The translations under genes and the position numbers were made by a program. Below are positions 8,223 through 15,278 of a stretch of DNA of 27,901 bases, piece by piece (position 1 is the first letter of the stretch; each line of letters starts with the position of its first letter). Under the pieces are notes generated by a model. It was not told the origin of the DNA. It was given only the letters and a program-made list of their open reading frames with translations, and did no database searches. Source of the stretch: CAYRIY01 sp964424335 (GTDB lineage Bacteria; Bacillota; Limnochordia; DTU080; RSA5). Where the stretch lies: the NCBI GenBank assembly GCA_964424335.1, contig CAYRIY010000039.1, positions 1-27,901 on the forward strand, in the 5' to 3' direction.

Positions 8223-8664
8223 TTTTCGGTTTGAACGAGTGCTCGCCGTGAAGTCGATCCGCGAGGATCATCTGCAAAGCGTGGTCGGGCGCGACGAGCG
8301 CATGCTCGCGGATGCAAGGAGGCAGCTTGCATCGCTAAGGGACCGCTTGCTCGAGGAACAGGCGCACATGCGCAGTCGCATCGGCGACGCGATCTTCGTT
8401 GACAAAGCGCTGCAGCGCCTCGGGTACATCGAGAATTTGCACAAGGAGATCTTGAAGAGCGAAGCGCTCGTCAAAGAGCGCGAGCGAGCGCTCGCACTTT
8501 CCAAAGACGCGCTCATGGCGGCCGTCAAAGAGCGCAAGGCGCTCGAGCGACTGCGCGAGCGCGAGTATCGGGCGTATTTGGTCGAGAGCGACCGACGAGA
8601 ACAAAAGGAGATCGACGAAATGGCTCAGGTCGTGGGCGCCAGAAGCGAGGGCGAAGGCAAATGA
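8209..8664 (+). CDS. fliJ: Flagellar export chaperone/stalk protein FliJ
   Basis: FliJ is the coiled-coil stalk that links the FliI hexamer to the FlhA ring. The 151-residue protein starts MARFSFRFERVLAVK, typical of Gram-positive FliJ, and is then almost entirely a charged heptad-like helix rich in Glu, Arg and Lys. The ATG at 8209 overlaps the end of fliI by 14 bases, with AAGGCG upstream. An upstream open frame exists but lies wholly inside fliI. Position between fliI and the ylxF-like gene supports the call. Confidence 0.93.
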   Translation: MARFSFRFERVLAVKSIREDHLQSVVGRDERMLADARRQLASLRDRLLEEQAHMRSRIGDAIFVDKALQRLGYIENLHKEILKSEALVKERERALALSKDALMAAVKERKALERLREREYRAYLVESDRREQKEIDEMAQVVGARSEGEGK

Positions 8665-9233
8665 GATGGCTTTTGGTTTGCGTCTTATTGCTCGCGTCTT
8701 TACTCACCTCCGCGTGGATGCTCGACGCCATGGATGTCATCGACTCAAAAGACATCGGCACCAGCGCCCTTTCACGCATCCCCGTGTTGGAAGAGCATCT
8801 CGCCGTCTATCGACTTGGCACACAGGCCCAGCGAATCATCGATCGCCAGGAGAGAGAGGCCGCGTTGATGCAAGCTGAGCTCGCCGCCATTCGAAAGGAT
8901 CTCGAGCTCGAGCGAGCATCCCTCGAACGTGAGCGAATAGCGATTGCGTCCGAGCGGGCGGAGCTCGAACAACTTCGCCTGGAATTGGATCAGCGCGCGG
9001 CCGACCTTTCATCCAACGACCACACCGTGGCGGATTTTGATCGGCTACAGCGAATGTACGCCCAAATGCGGCCGCGCGACGTCGCTCCGATCCTTGCCGA
9101 ACTCGACGATACGGTCGTTGCAAGGCTCCTCGCCGGAATGGCGATCGATCGTGCGGCCGCCATCCTTTCCGAACTCCCACCCGAACGCGCCGCCGTTGTG
9201 AGCATCGCCATCGGCGGCATATCCCCGCAGTAA
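8661..9233 (+). CDS. YlxF/MotE-like membrane-anchored coiled-coil protein
   Basis: This 190-residue protein lies where B. subtilis has ylxF. It has one N-terminal hydrophobic segment (about 3-20), a long charged coiled coil (about 65-115), and a C-terminal domain resembling the MgtE intracellular N domain with repeats such as MRPRDVAPILAELDD and MAIDRAAAILSELPP. MotE-type proteins are described as stator chaperones in rhizobia; transferring that function here is inference. The start overlaps the fliJ stop (ATGA). It is the last gene before the internal promoter region at 9234-9374. Confidence 0.85.
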   Translation: MRWLLVCVLLLASLLTSAWMLDAMDVIDSKDIGTSALSRIPVLEEHLAVYRLGTQAQRIIDRQEREAALMQAELAAIRKDLELERASLERERIAIASERAELEQLRLELDQRAADLSSNDHTVADFDRLQRMYAQMRPRDVAPILAELDDTVVARLLAGMAIDRAAAILSELPPERAAVVSIAIGGISPQ

Positions 9234-9268
9234 GGAAAACGATTCTCCTATTAATCCGCACTTCCCAT

Positions 9269-9296
9269 TAAGGACTGAGCCCCAATGCGCCGATAA
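9269..9296 (+). promoter_or_regulatory. Putative sigma-D (sigma-28/FliA) promoter upstream of fliK
   Basis: TAAG at 9269-9272 is followed after 16 bases by GCCGATAA at 9289-9296. The -10 is an exact match to the flagellar sigma-28 consensus, and the -35 matches TAAA at three of four positions with accepted spacing. It lies in the 141-base intergenic region and would start transcription about 70 bases before fliK. It would place fliK and later genes partly under the sigma factor encoded at the end of this operon. Confidence 0.6.
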
Positions 9297-9374
9297 TACC
9301 GCTAGGGGCGCGTCCCGGCGCTAGAAGACGTCGATCCGGGCCAACGTTCGCGTTCCTAAGGGGGGTGAGCAATT

Positions 9375-10195
9375 TTGACCAACAGTGTGCCCTTCGTGCC
9401 TTCTGCCGCGATAGACGTGGCGATGGGCATGGGGGAACGCCGCGCGCTCTCCCATGCCTCTCGGTCCGGGTCATTCGCTGGCGAACTGGCACGCGCTCAA
9501 TTCGCACTGATAGGTTCTCCCGAACAACCGGAGCGGCTTACGGATCTTGACGTGCCTCTTTCGATTCCGGAATTCGATGAGCAAGACGCGGCAAGTGTGA
9601 CCCCAGTCCACCTGGTCGCCGACCTGAATGGAAACCTCTTGGTTGCCACCCATGCGGGCGATCTCATGGAAGCTTTCGCAGCGAAAGGGCTGCCGCAGGA
9701 CGTCGTACGCGTCGACGATGCTCCGGGCACGGTCGGCGACGCAGTAGGCCCGCGTCCGAATGTGGATTCACCGCCAATCACGAGTAGGGACCTGGCTCCG
9801 CAAAGTGATGAACAAGGCGTCTCTGCCGCGGATAAGTGGAGCGTTGGCGCTCCAAGGCTCGTTACCCAAATGCCGTCGAGGGCGCCTGCGACCGACCAGA
9901 GCGCGCCAACCCGCGAATTGAAGGCAGCGGTCACTTCGGGCGAAATCGGACTCCACGCGCGTGTTCACGCTCTCTACACGGATCCTGACGAGTTGCCTCT
10001 GCAAAATCCGTCCGGCCTGCGTCGCCATTCGTCGTCCGATGGGGCGGGCAGCGCCGACTCATTGGATTTGGAGGTTCATTCGCGCACGGGCATGGCTAAG
10101 TTGAGAAGGTTGGTCGGCCATGTGGGTGACGCATTGGATTTGCGTGCCGAGGTAAAGGGCGCAGTTCTGACGGCGACGGATCGACTCGCGCCGGC
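9375..10195 (+). CDS. fliK: Flagellar hook-length control protein FliK, N-terminal part (truncated by gap)
   Basis: FliK is the secreted ruler that measures hook length and switches export specificity through FlhB. A TTG start at 9375 follows a strong AAGGGGGGTGAG site. The 273 codons before the gap encode a Pro/Ser/Ala/Asp-rich, low-complexity protein with no domain I recognise, as is usual for FliK N-terminal halves. Identity rests on position between the ylxF-like gene and flgD and on the Flg_hook domain found after the gap. The reading frame resumes correctly only if the true gap is a multiple of three bases. Confidence 0.8.
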
Positions 10196-10295
10196 NNNNN
10201 NNNNNNNNNNNNNNNNNNNNNNNNNNNNNNNNNNNNNNNNNNNNNNNNNNNNNNNNNNNNNNNNNNNNNNNNNNNNNNNNNNNNNNNNNNNNNNN
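10196..10295. other. Assembly gap (100 N) inside fliK
   Basis: Exactly 100 unknown bases, the conventional placeholder for a gap of unspecified size. The flanks, CGCGCCGGC before and GCCGGCCGC after, are GC-rich and self-complementary, which could explain the break. The missing sequence presumably encodes more of the FliK low-complexity region. Confidence 0.99.
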
Positions 10296-10296
10296 G

Positions 10297-11367
10297 CCGG
10301 CCGCTCCCTCTGCTACGACGGTTCACGGCGAGGCGGGCGCCGACCACTCTGCTCTGGAAAATCCTGGCGAGGCGAACGCCAATCGCGGGGCTGCGACGGA
10401 TCATGTCGGGGCGAGAGCGGAATCTATCAGGCACGCATCCCAAGATCGGCCAGCGCCGCATTTCTTCGCACGCGAGATTGACCGCGGGGCGTCGATCGTG
10501 CGTGATCCTTCTGGCCGTGGCGCTGACCATGGCGCGCCAGCTAGTAACCAGATCGCCTCCCGATCAATCCTTCGGCACGTGCCGTGGCTGGGAGCCGACG
10601 CTGGAGAAAGCTCGGTCGCCGGCGACATGGGCGAGAGTTCCATGGACGCGTTGCCGAGTGAACCGGCTCTGAGGACGACAGGGCGGGAGCATGCGCCACG
10701 TCCGGATCCATTGCAATCGCGGGGCGAAGCGAGCCTGGTCGAACGCCCGTGGACATCCATGCGGGACATGTCGGGCGAGGAGATCGCAGATCGAGGAACG
10801 GCCAGTAATAATCGATCCCCGGTGGACACTTTGGAGCGCATGATCGACCCCGGGCCCATGAATGACGAGGTCTCGCCTGTGTCGAGCCCGTCGCGAGAGA
10901 CCGATGCGATCAGGCAACTGCCAGGCGGCTCCGGAGCCGAACCGGCCCGACCAAGGTCGGTTCCGCCTGAGGCCATCCAGCAGATGGTGCGCAAAGTGGA
11001 GGTCGACGCAAGCGAGTTGGTGAGCAACCTCAGATTGCGCCTGGCTCCTGAAAAACTTGGGGCCTTGGATGTGCGGCTGGCAGTCGAGGACGGCAACCTT
11101 TCCGCCCGATTCTTCGCCCAATCGGAGCAGGTTAGGGCGTTGATCGAATCGGCCCTTCCCGAACTTCGCCAGCAACTGGAAGAGCAAGGTCTGAGCGTCA
11201 GTCAATTGGATGTCTCAGTTGGCGAGCGCAGCGATAATGGCTCAGAGGACGCGCGGGAACGCTCGCAAGATGCCCCGACTCGCCGGGCACAAACTCCCGC
11301 TGCGACCTCCTCAGACGTGGCCGACCGAGAAAGTCCAAGTATCTCGAGCGTCGATCTTCTCGTTTGA
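10297..11367 (+). CDS. fliK: Flagellar hook-length control protein FliK, C-terminal part
   Basis: The frame is open from the gap edge to the stop at 11365-11367. After a Ser/Ala/Arg/Asp-rich linker it contains the Flg_hook (FliK C-terminal) domain at about 11005-11220, recognisable by LRLRLAPEKLGALDVRL, ARFFAQSEQVRALIE and LPELRQQLEEQGL. This domain contacts FlhB to switch export from hook to filament substrates. A polar tail of about 45 residues follows. An internal GTG at 10498 could make this half look like a complete gene, but it has no obvious ribosome site. Followed by flgD after 55 bases. Confidence 0.88.
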   Translation, partial: PAAPSATTVHGEAGADHSALENPGEANANRGAATDHVGARAESIRHASQDRPAPHFFAREIDRGASIVRDPSGRGADHGAPASNQIASRSILRHVPWLGADAGESSVAGDMGESSMDALPSEPALRTTGREHAPRPDPLQSRGEASLVERPWTSMRDMSGEEIADRGTASNNRSPVDTLERMIDPGPMNDEVSPVSSPSRETDAIRQLPGGSGAEPARPRSVPPEAIQQMVRKVEVDASELVSNLRLRLAPEKLGALDVRLAVEDGNLSARFFAQSEQVRALIESALPELRQQLEEQGLSVSQLDVSVGERSDNGSEDARERSQDAPTRRAQTPAATSSDVADRESPSISSVDLLV

Positions 11368-11422
11368 GCATCCGTGATCGTGCGGAGCGACGAGTCAAAA
11401 GGCGATTTGGAGGAATGCAGCA

Positions 11423-11902
11423 TTGACCTTGATGTCCGTCATGATGGCAAGCGGTTACGGACCATTTGGCGACGAGATCGCGGCGATGTCGAGCGGCGAC
11501 TCAAAACGGCGCGATGAGAGCGGCTCGCTCACCCATAGTCTCGACAGCATGTTGGGGAAGGACGCGTTCTTGCGGCTCCTCACCACCCAACTGCGCTACC
11601 AAGATCCGATGAATCCCGTCGACGATCAGGACTTCATTGCCCAAATGGCCCAGTTCAGCGCATTGGAGCAGATGCAAAACCTCACCGCGACGATGGAGCG
11701 ATTCATCGAAGAGGAGCGAGCGACCAACCAGCTCGCCAGGGCGACGGCGCTCCTTGGGCGCAGCGTGGAAATCATGGGCGAAGACCGAACGTACGTCGGC
11801 GTCGTCGAGGGAATCCAGATGGAGCACGGCGTGCCCTGGCTCATGATCGGTGGTATGAGACACTCGGTCTATGATGTGATTCGCGTCGAGGCGGACTCGT
11901 AG
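11423..11902 (+). CDS. flgD: Flagellar hook capping/scaffold protein FlgD
   Basis: FlgD caps the growing hook and is lost when it is complete. The 159-residue protein has the diagnostic N-terminal block GKDAFLRLLTTQLRYQDPMNP at about 45-65 followed by FIAQMAQFSALEQMQN at 71-86, then a short C-terminal beta domain. It is the compact form seen in Gram-positives. The TTG start is chosen because GGAGG at 11409-11413 is nine bases upstream; an ATG at 11432 has poorer spacing. Confidence 0.94.
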   Translation: MTLMSVMMASGYGPFGDEIAAMSSGDSKRRDESGSLTHSLDSMLGKDAFLRLLTTQLRYQDPMNPVDDQDFIAQMAQFSALEQMQNLTATMERFIEEERATNQLARATALLGRSVEIMGEDRTYVGVVEGIQMEHGVPWLMIGGMRHSVYDVIRVEADS

Positions 11903-11961
11903 ACGCTAAGCCATGTCGCTAAGAGTGTGTTCTGTTGAAAGGGGGCGCAAAGCTCAAGGTC

Positions 11962-12345
11962 ATGGTGAACGGTGTAGGTAGAACACCCGAATTAGGCAGG
12001 CTGCGGCAAGACCACCAGCACAAGCCGCAGGCTCCAAGTGGAATGTCCGGCAATGCCAGTTTTCGGGACGCGCTTCACGGCGCCATGCAATCGGACCTGA
12101 AGATCTCGGCGCACGCCAAAATCCGACTCGACTCCAGCAAAATAGCGCTGGGCGCGGATCGCATGAATCGCCTGAGCCAAGCGGTCGACCGAGCAGCCTC
12201 CAAAGGCGCGAGGGAGTCGCTCATTCTCATGGACGACATTGCCTTCGTCGTCAGCGTCAAGAATCGAACGATCATCACCGCGGTCTCACCCGACCGCGTG
12301 AAGGAAAACGTGTTTACCAATATCGACAGCGCTGTGATCACGTGA
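11962..12345 (+). CDS. Conserved flagellar operon protein (TIGR02530-like)
   Basis: This small protein (127 residues from the ATG at 11962) belongs to a family found in Gram-positive flagellar operons between flgD and flgE, with no established biochemical role. Hallmarks are ISAHAKIRL near residue 50, then AVDRAASKGARESLILMDDIA and the near-invariant VSVKNRTIITAV and KENVFTNIDSAVI blocks at the C-terminus. The start is uncertain: a TTG at 11935 is in frame but lies before the AAAGGGGGCG site, which sits 16 bases from the ATG. Position suggests a role in hook assembly; that is inference. Confidence 0.85.
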   Translation: MVNGVGRTPELGRLRQDHQHKPQAPSGMSGNASFRDALHGAMQSDLKISAHAKIRLDSSKIALGADRMNRLSQAVDRAASKGARESLILMDDIAFVVSVKNRTIITAVSPDRVKENVFTNIDSAVIT

Positions 12346-12396
12346 GTAGGCACAGCCGTAAAAACCAATGCGCGAAAGGCGCTCCAATGGACCGGA

Positions 12397-12450
12397 CCGC
12401 ACGTGGACGGAAGTCCAAGGGCGAGGCGGACGTTCCTCGTCCAAGCGCCC
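12397..12450 (+). other. Structured RNA leader upstream of flgE
   Basis: The 136 bases before flgE hold nested inverted repeats. The clearest is GGGCG (12419-12423) with CGCCC (12446-12450) enclosing GGACG (12428-12432) with CGTCC (12438-12442) around a TTCCT loop. Upstream, TGGAC and GTCCA flank a further possible stem. There is no T-run, so it is not a terminator. The flgE ribosome site lies downstream and remains outside the stem. Confidence 0.4.
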
Positions 12451-12481
12451 TTCGTAGACGTTGAAGGGAAGATGAGAGCGT

Positions 12482-14089
12482 ATGATGCGATCGCTTTTCG
12501 CCGGCGTATCGGCACTCAAGAATCATCAAATCCGCATGGACGTCATCGGCAACAACATCGCGAATGTGAATACGGCGGGGTACAAGGGAAGTCGAGTCAC
12601 CTTTCGAGACTTGATGAGTCAAACTATGCGGGACGCTGCGGCGCCTCAAGGCATGCGTGGCGGCATGAACCCGATGCAGGTCGGATTGGGCGCGGGCCTC
12701 GCGGCGATCACCGTCCAACACACGCAAGGAAACACTGAGACAACCGGGGTGGAGACCGACCTTGCGATCGAAGGAAACGGCTTTTTTGTGCTCAGTAACG
12801 GAAATGACCAGTACTACTCGCGCGCGGGGATGTTCGACATCGACGATAGCGGCAACTTGGTCTCCTCGGTGAATGGGTTCCGAGTGATGGGTTGGCAAGC
12901 AGACGTGAGTGGAAACATTGACACCCGAGCCGCGCTGACGCCGCTCACCATTCCCAAAGGCGCAGCCATCGACCCGGCATCGTCGACGAGGATCACATAT
13001 GCAGGCAATCTCGATGCGACCCAGAACGGCACACTTCTTTACCTTGAGTCGCCCGTTGAAATCAACCATCCGAGCGGCCAAAACGTGCGGCTATCCTTCG
13101 CGATCACGCCCACCGGAAATTTCAACGAGTTCACGTGGAACGTGGCGACCAACACCGGAGCGCTTGTCGGGGAGACGAGCGGGATCCTCCAGCTCGCACC
13201 GGACGGGTCGGTCGCTAGCGTCCTCGACTCGAACGGGAACCCCCTTCCTGCACCGGGGGACATAGTCCTTGACCTCGGAGGCGGCGAGCAGATGACGATT
13301 CGCCCGCCCCAAATCGGGGATGCAAACGGGGGCTCCTTCGGCTGGGACCTCGACAATGACGGCAACATCGACGATGAGTCTTTGGGCGACTACACCCGTC
13401 CTGAAGCGCGCGTCACATCGATCACGGTATACGACTCGCTCGGCAACCCGAGGGATGTGATCACACGCTTCTACAAAGTTGGAAACAACAGTTGGGAGTG
13501 GACCGCCGAGGACGCAGCGGGCAATCCGCTCACCGTAACCGGCGGCGTTCCCGGTCAGCCCGGCACGATCGTCTTTGGCCCAACGGGCGGCATCATCGCC
13601 CAGACGGGACAGATCGAGCTGGGGCCCATTGGGGGAGGCGGGACCGTTCGCATAGAGCCTGACTTCAGCGCCGTCACTCAGTACGCCGAGGATGCGTCGG
13701 TACAAGCGGCAAGGCAGGACGGTCATCCGGCCGGAACGCTCAAGTCGTTCGGGATCGACGCAAACGGCGTGATCAACGGTTCCTTCTCGAATGGGATCAC
13801 CATGGCGCTGGGGCAAGTTGCGATCGCAACCTTTGCCAATCCCGCGGGATTGAAGCGGACCCAAGACACAATGTATGAGATCTCGAGCAATTCCGGGATG
13901 CCGCGGATTGGTGAAGCGGGCACAGGCGAGAACGGCGTCATCAGGTCGGGCGCTCTCGAGATGTCCAACGTCGACCTTTCGAGCGAATTCACCAACATGA
14001 TCATTACACAGCGTGGCTTTCAAGCCAACTCGCGCATCATCACCGCGTCGGACGAAATGCTCCAAGAGCTGGTGAACCTGAAGCGATAA
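12482..14089 (+). CDS. flgE: Flagellar hook protein FlgE
   Basis: FlgE is the hook subunit. The N-terminus has SLFAGVSALKNHQIRMDVIG followed by NNIANVNTAGYKGSR, and the C-terminus has NVDLSSEFTNMIITQRGFQANSRII and ends LVNLKR, the standard D0/D1 halves. At 535 residues it is about twice the B. subtilis protein, the extra length being inserted D2/D3-type beta domains rich in Gly, Asp and Thr. Residues 289-300 contain DLDNDGNIDDES, which resembles an EF-hand or dockerin calcium loop. The ATG at 12482 follows GAAGGGAAGATGAGAG. Confidence 0.95.
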   Translation: MMRSLFAGVSALKNHQIRMDVIGNNIANVNTAGYKGSRVTFRDLMSQTMRDAAAPQGMRGGMNPMQVGLGAGLAAITVQHTQGNTETTGVETDLAIEGNGFFVLSNGNDQYYSRAGMFDIDDSGNLVSSVNGFRVMGWQADVSGNIDTRAALTPLTIPKGAAIDPASSTRITYAGNLDATQNGTLLYLESPVEINHPSGQNVRLSFAITPTGNFNEFTWNVATNTGALVGETSGILQLAPDGSVASVLDSNGNPLPAPGDIVLDLGGGEQMTIRPPQIGDANGGSFGWDLDNDGNIDDESLGDYTRPEARVTSITVYDSLGNPRDVITRFYKVGNNSWEWTAEDAAGNPLTVTGGVPGQPGTIVFGPTGGIIAQTGQIELGPIGGGGTVRIEPDFSAVTQYAEDASVQAARQDGHPAGTLKSFGIDANGVINGSFSNGITMALGQVAIATFANPAGLKRTQDTMYEISSNSGMPRIGEAGTGENGVIRSGALEMSNVDLSSEFTNMIITQRGFQANSRIITASDEMLQELVNLKR

Positions 14090-14100
14090 CGCTTAAATTC

Positions 14101-14143
14101 GAAGGCCGCAAACGGATGTGGCTCTTCGGGTTCGGGCTTTTCG
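14101..14143 (+). other. Terminator-like element after flgE
   Basis: GAAG and GCC at 14101-14107 can pair with GGC and CTTC at 14120-14126, followed by GGGTTCGGGCTTTTC with a four-T run. Pairing is imperfect, so it is only a weak terminator candidate. Its core GGCCGCAAACGG resembles the loop region of the flgB-leader terminator. Confidence 0.35.
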
Positions 14144-14160
14144 TATCGGTGCAATGTCGC

Positions 14161-14197
14161 GCGCGGGTAAGGGGAGAGCGCTCCTTGCCCGCGCTTT
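14161..14197 (+). terminator. Strong hairpin upstream of flbD/swrD
   Basis: Fourteen consecutive pairs (two of them G-T) form between 14161-14174 and 14181-14194, GCGCGGGTAAGG against CCTTGCCCGCGC, around a six-base loop. Only three T follow, so termination may be inefficient. It ends 32 bases before the flbD ATG and just upstream of the AGGAGGT site at 14210-14216. It could attenuate, protect an RNA end after processing, or separate the hook genes from the stator block. Confidence 0.5.
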
Positions 14198-14229
14198 GAC
14201 TCGCTCGTCAGGAGGTATCAAGTCGACAA

Positions 14230-14439
14230 ATGATCCGCCTCAGTCGCTTGGACGGTAGATCATTCTTCGTGAACGCATTGTTGATCGAGACCGTGGAAGA
14301 AGTTCCAGACACGGTCTTGACGCTCACCACCGGGCGAAAGCACGTCGTTCGGGAGTCAGCCGGCGACATCGCGGCGCGAGTGATCGCTTTTCACCAAACC
14401 GTGGGTGAGCCGCGATACACCAGCTCCTTGAGCGGTTAG
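14230..14439 (+). CDS. swrD: FlbD/SwrD family flagellar protein
   Basis: This 69-residue protein belongs to the FlbD family; the B. subtilis member SwrD raises flagellar motor power and is needed for swarming. The sequence begins MIRLSRLDGRSFFVNALLIE and continues with the family's EEVPDTVLTLTTGRKHVVRE segment, predicted to be a small beta-sheet protein. It follows flgE as in B. subtilis and directly precedes motAB here, which fits a stator-related role. It is unrelated to the Caulobacter regulator also named FlbD. The AGGAGGT site is 13 bases before the ATG, slightly long. Confidence 0.9.
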   Translation: MIRLSRLDGRSFFVNALLIETVEEVPDTVLTLTTGRKHVVRESAGDIAARVIAFHQTVGEPRYTSSLSG

Positions 14440-14456
14440 AGACGGAGGGGCCTTTC

Positions 14457-15278
14457 TTGGACATAGGGATCGTGTTGGGCATCGTTGCCGGATTCGCACT
14501 GGTATTTACCGGAATCGCCATGTCCGGTGGATCGGTAATCACCTTTTACGACATCGGGTCCATCCTGATCGTGCTTGGCGGCACGATGAGCTCAACCTTG
14601 GTACGATTCAAACTCGATCACGCGCTCGGCGTCTTGAAACTCCTGCGCGTCGCGCTGCACGGGAGGCCAACGTCGCCCCAAGACACCATCTTGCTCTTGG
14701 TTAGGTTGGCCGAAAAAGCGAGGCGAGAAGGTTTCTTGGCGATGGAAGTAGACGCCGAACAGCTCGAGGACCGTTTCTTGCAAAAAGGGATTCACCTCGT
14801 CGTAGACGGGACCGATCCCGAGACGGTTCGGGAGATCATGGAGATCGAACTCACGTTTTTAGAAGAGCGCCACAGGTCGGGTCAGCAGATCTTCGAGTAC
14901 ATGGGCGTCGTCTCTCCCGCATTCGGGATGGTCGGGACCTTGATCGGACTCATCATCATGCTTGGCAGCCTAGACCAGCCGGAGACGGTAGGTCCTGCGA
15001 TGGCCGTAGCCTTGATCACTACCTTTCACGGCGTTCTATTCGCAAACCTCGTGTTCAACCCGATCGCGGGAAGATTGAAGTCAAAAACAGAGGATGAAGT
15101 CCTGCTGCGAGAGCTGATGATCGAAGGCATTCTCTCGATTCAATCCGGTGAGAACCCGCAGATCGTAAAACAAAAGCTCGAGTCGTTCCTCGCACCCAAG
15201 TCCCGGCGAGCGATGAACGCAGAGCGACCTGCCGAAGAGGTCCGCGCAGAAAGGATGGCGGCTACAGGTGCGCCCTAG
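14457..15278 (+). CDS. motA: Flagellar motor stator protein MotA
   Basis: MotA forms, with MotB, the ion channel that drives rotation. The 273-residue protein has four membrane segments (about 2-22, 30-50, 147-170, 180-200), a cytoplasmic loop of about 95 residues with the conserved EERHRSGQQIFEYMG region, and the channel motif SPAFGMVGTLIGLI near 153-167. The TTG start has GGAGGGG six bases upstream. In B. subtilis motAB is elsewhere on the chromosome; here it is embedded between swrD and fliL, as in many clostridia. Ion specificity is not assigned. Confidence 0.94.
   Translation: MDIGIVLGIVAGFALVFTGIAMSGGSVITFYDIGSILIVLGGTMSSTLVRFKLDHALGVLKLLRVALHGRPTSPQDTILLLVRLAEKARREGFLAMEVDAEQLEDRFLQKGIHLVVDGTDPETVREIMEIELTFLEERHRSGQQIFEYMGVVSPAFGMVGTLIGLIIMLGSLDQPETVGPAMAVALITTFHGVLFANLVFNPIAGRLKSKTEDEVLLRELMIEGILSIQSGENPQIVKQKLESFLAPKSRRAMNAERPAEEVRAERMAATGAP

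Noticed and set aside
10498..11367. Separate gene starting at the GTG at 10498.
   Set aside because: The frame is open back to the assembly gap, there is no ribosome site, and the C-terminal domain is that of FliK.
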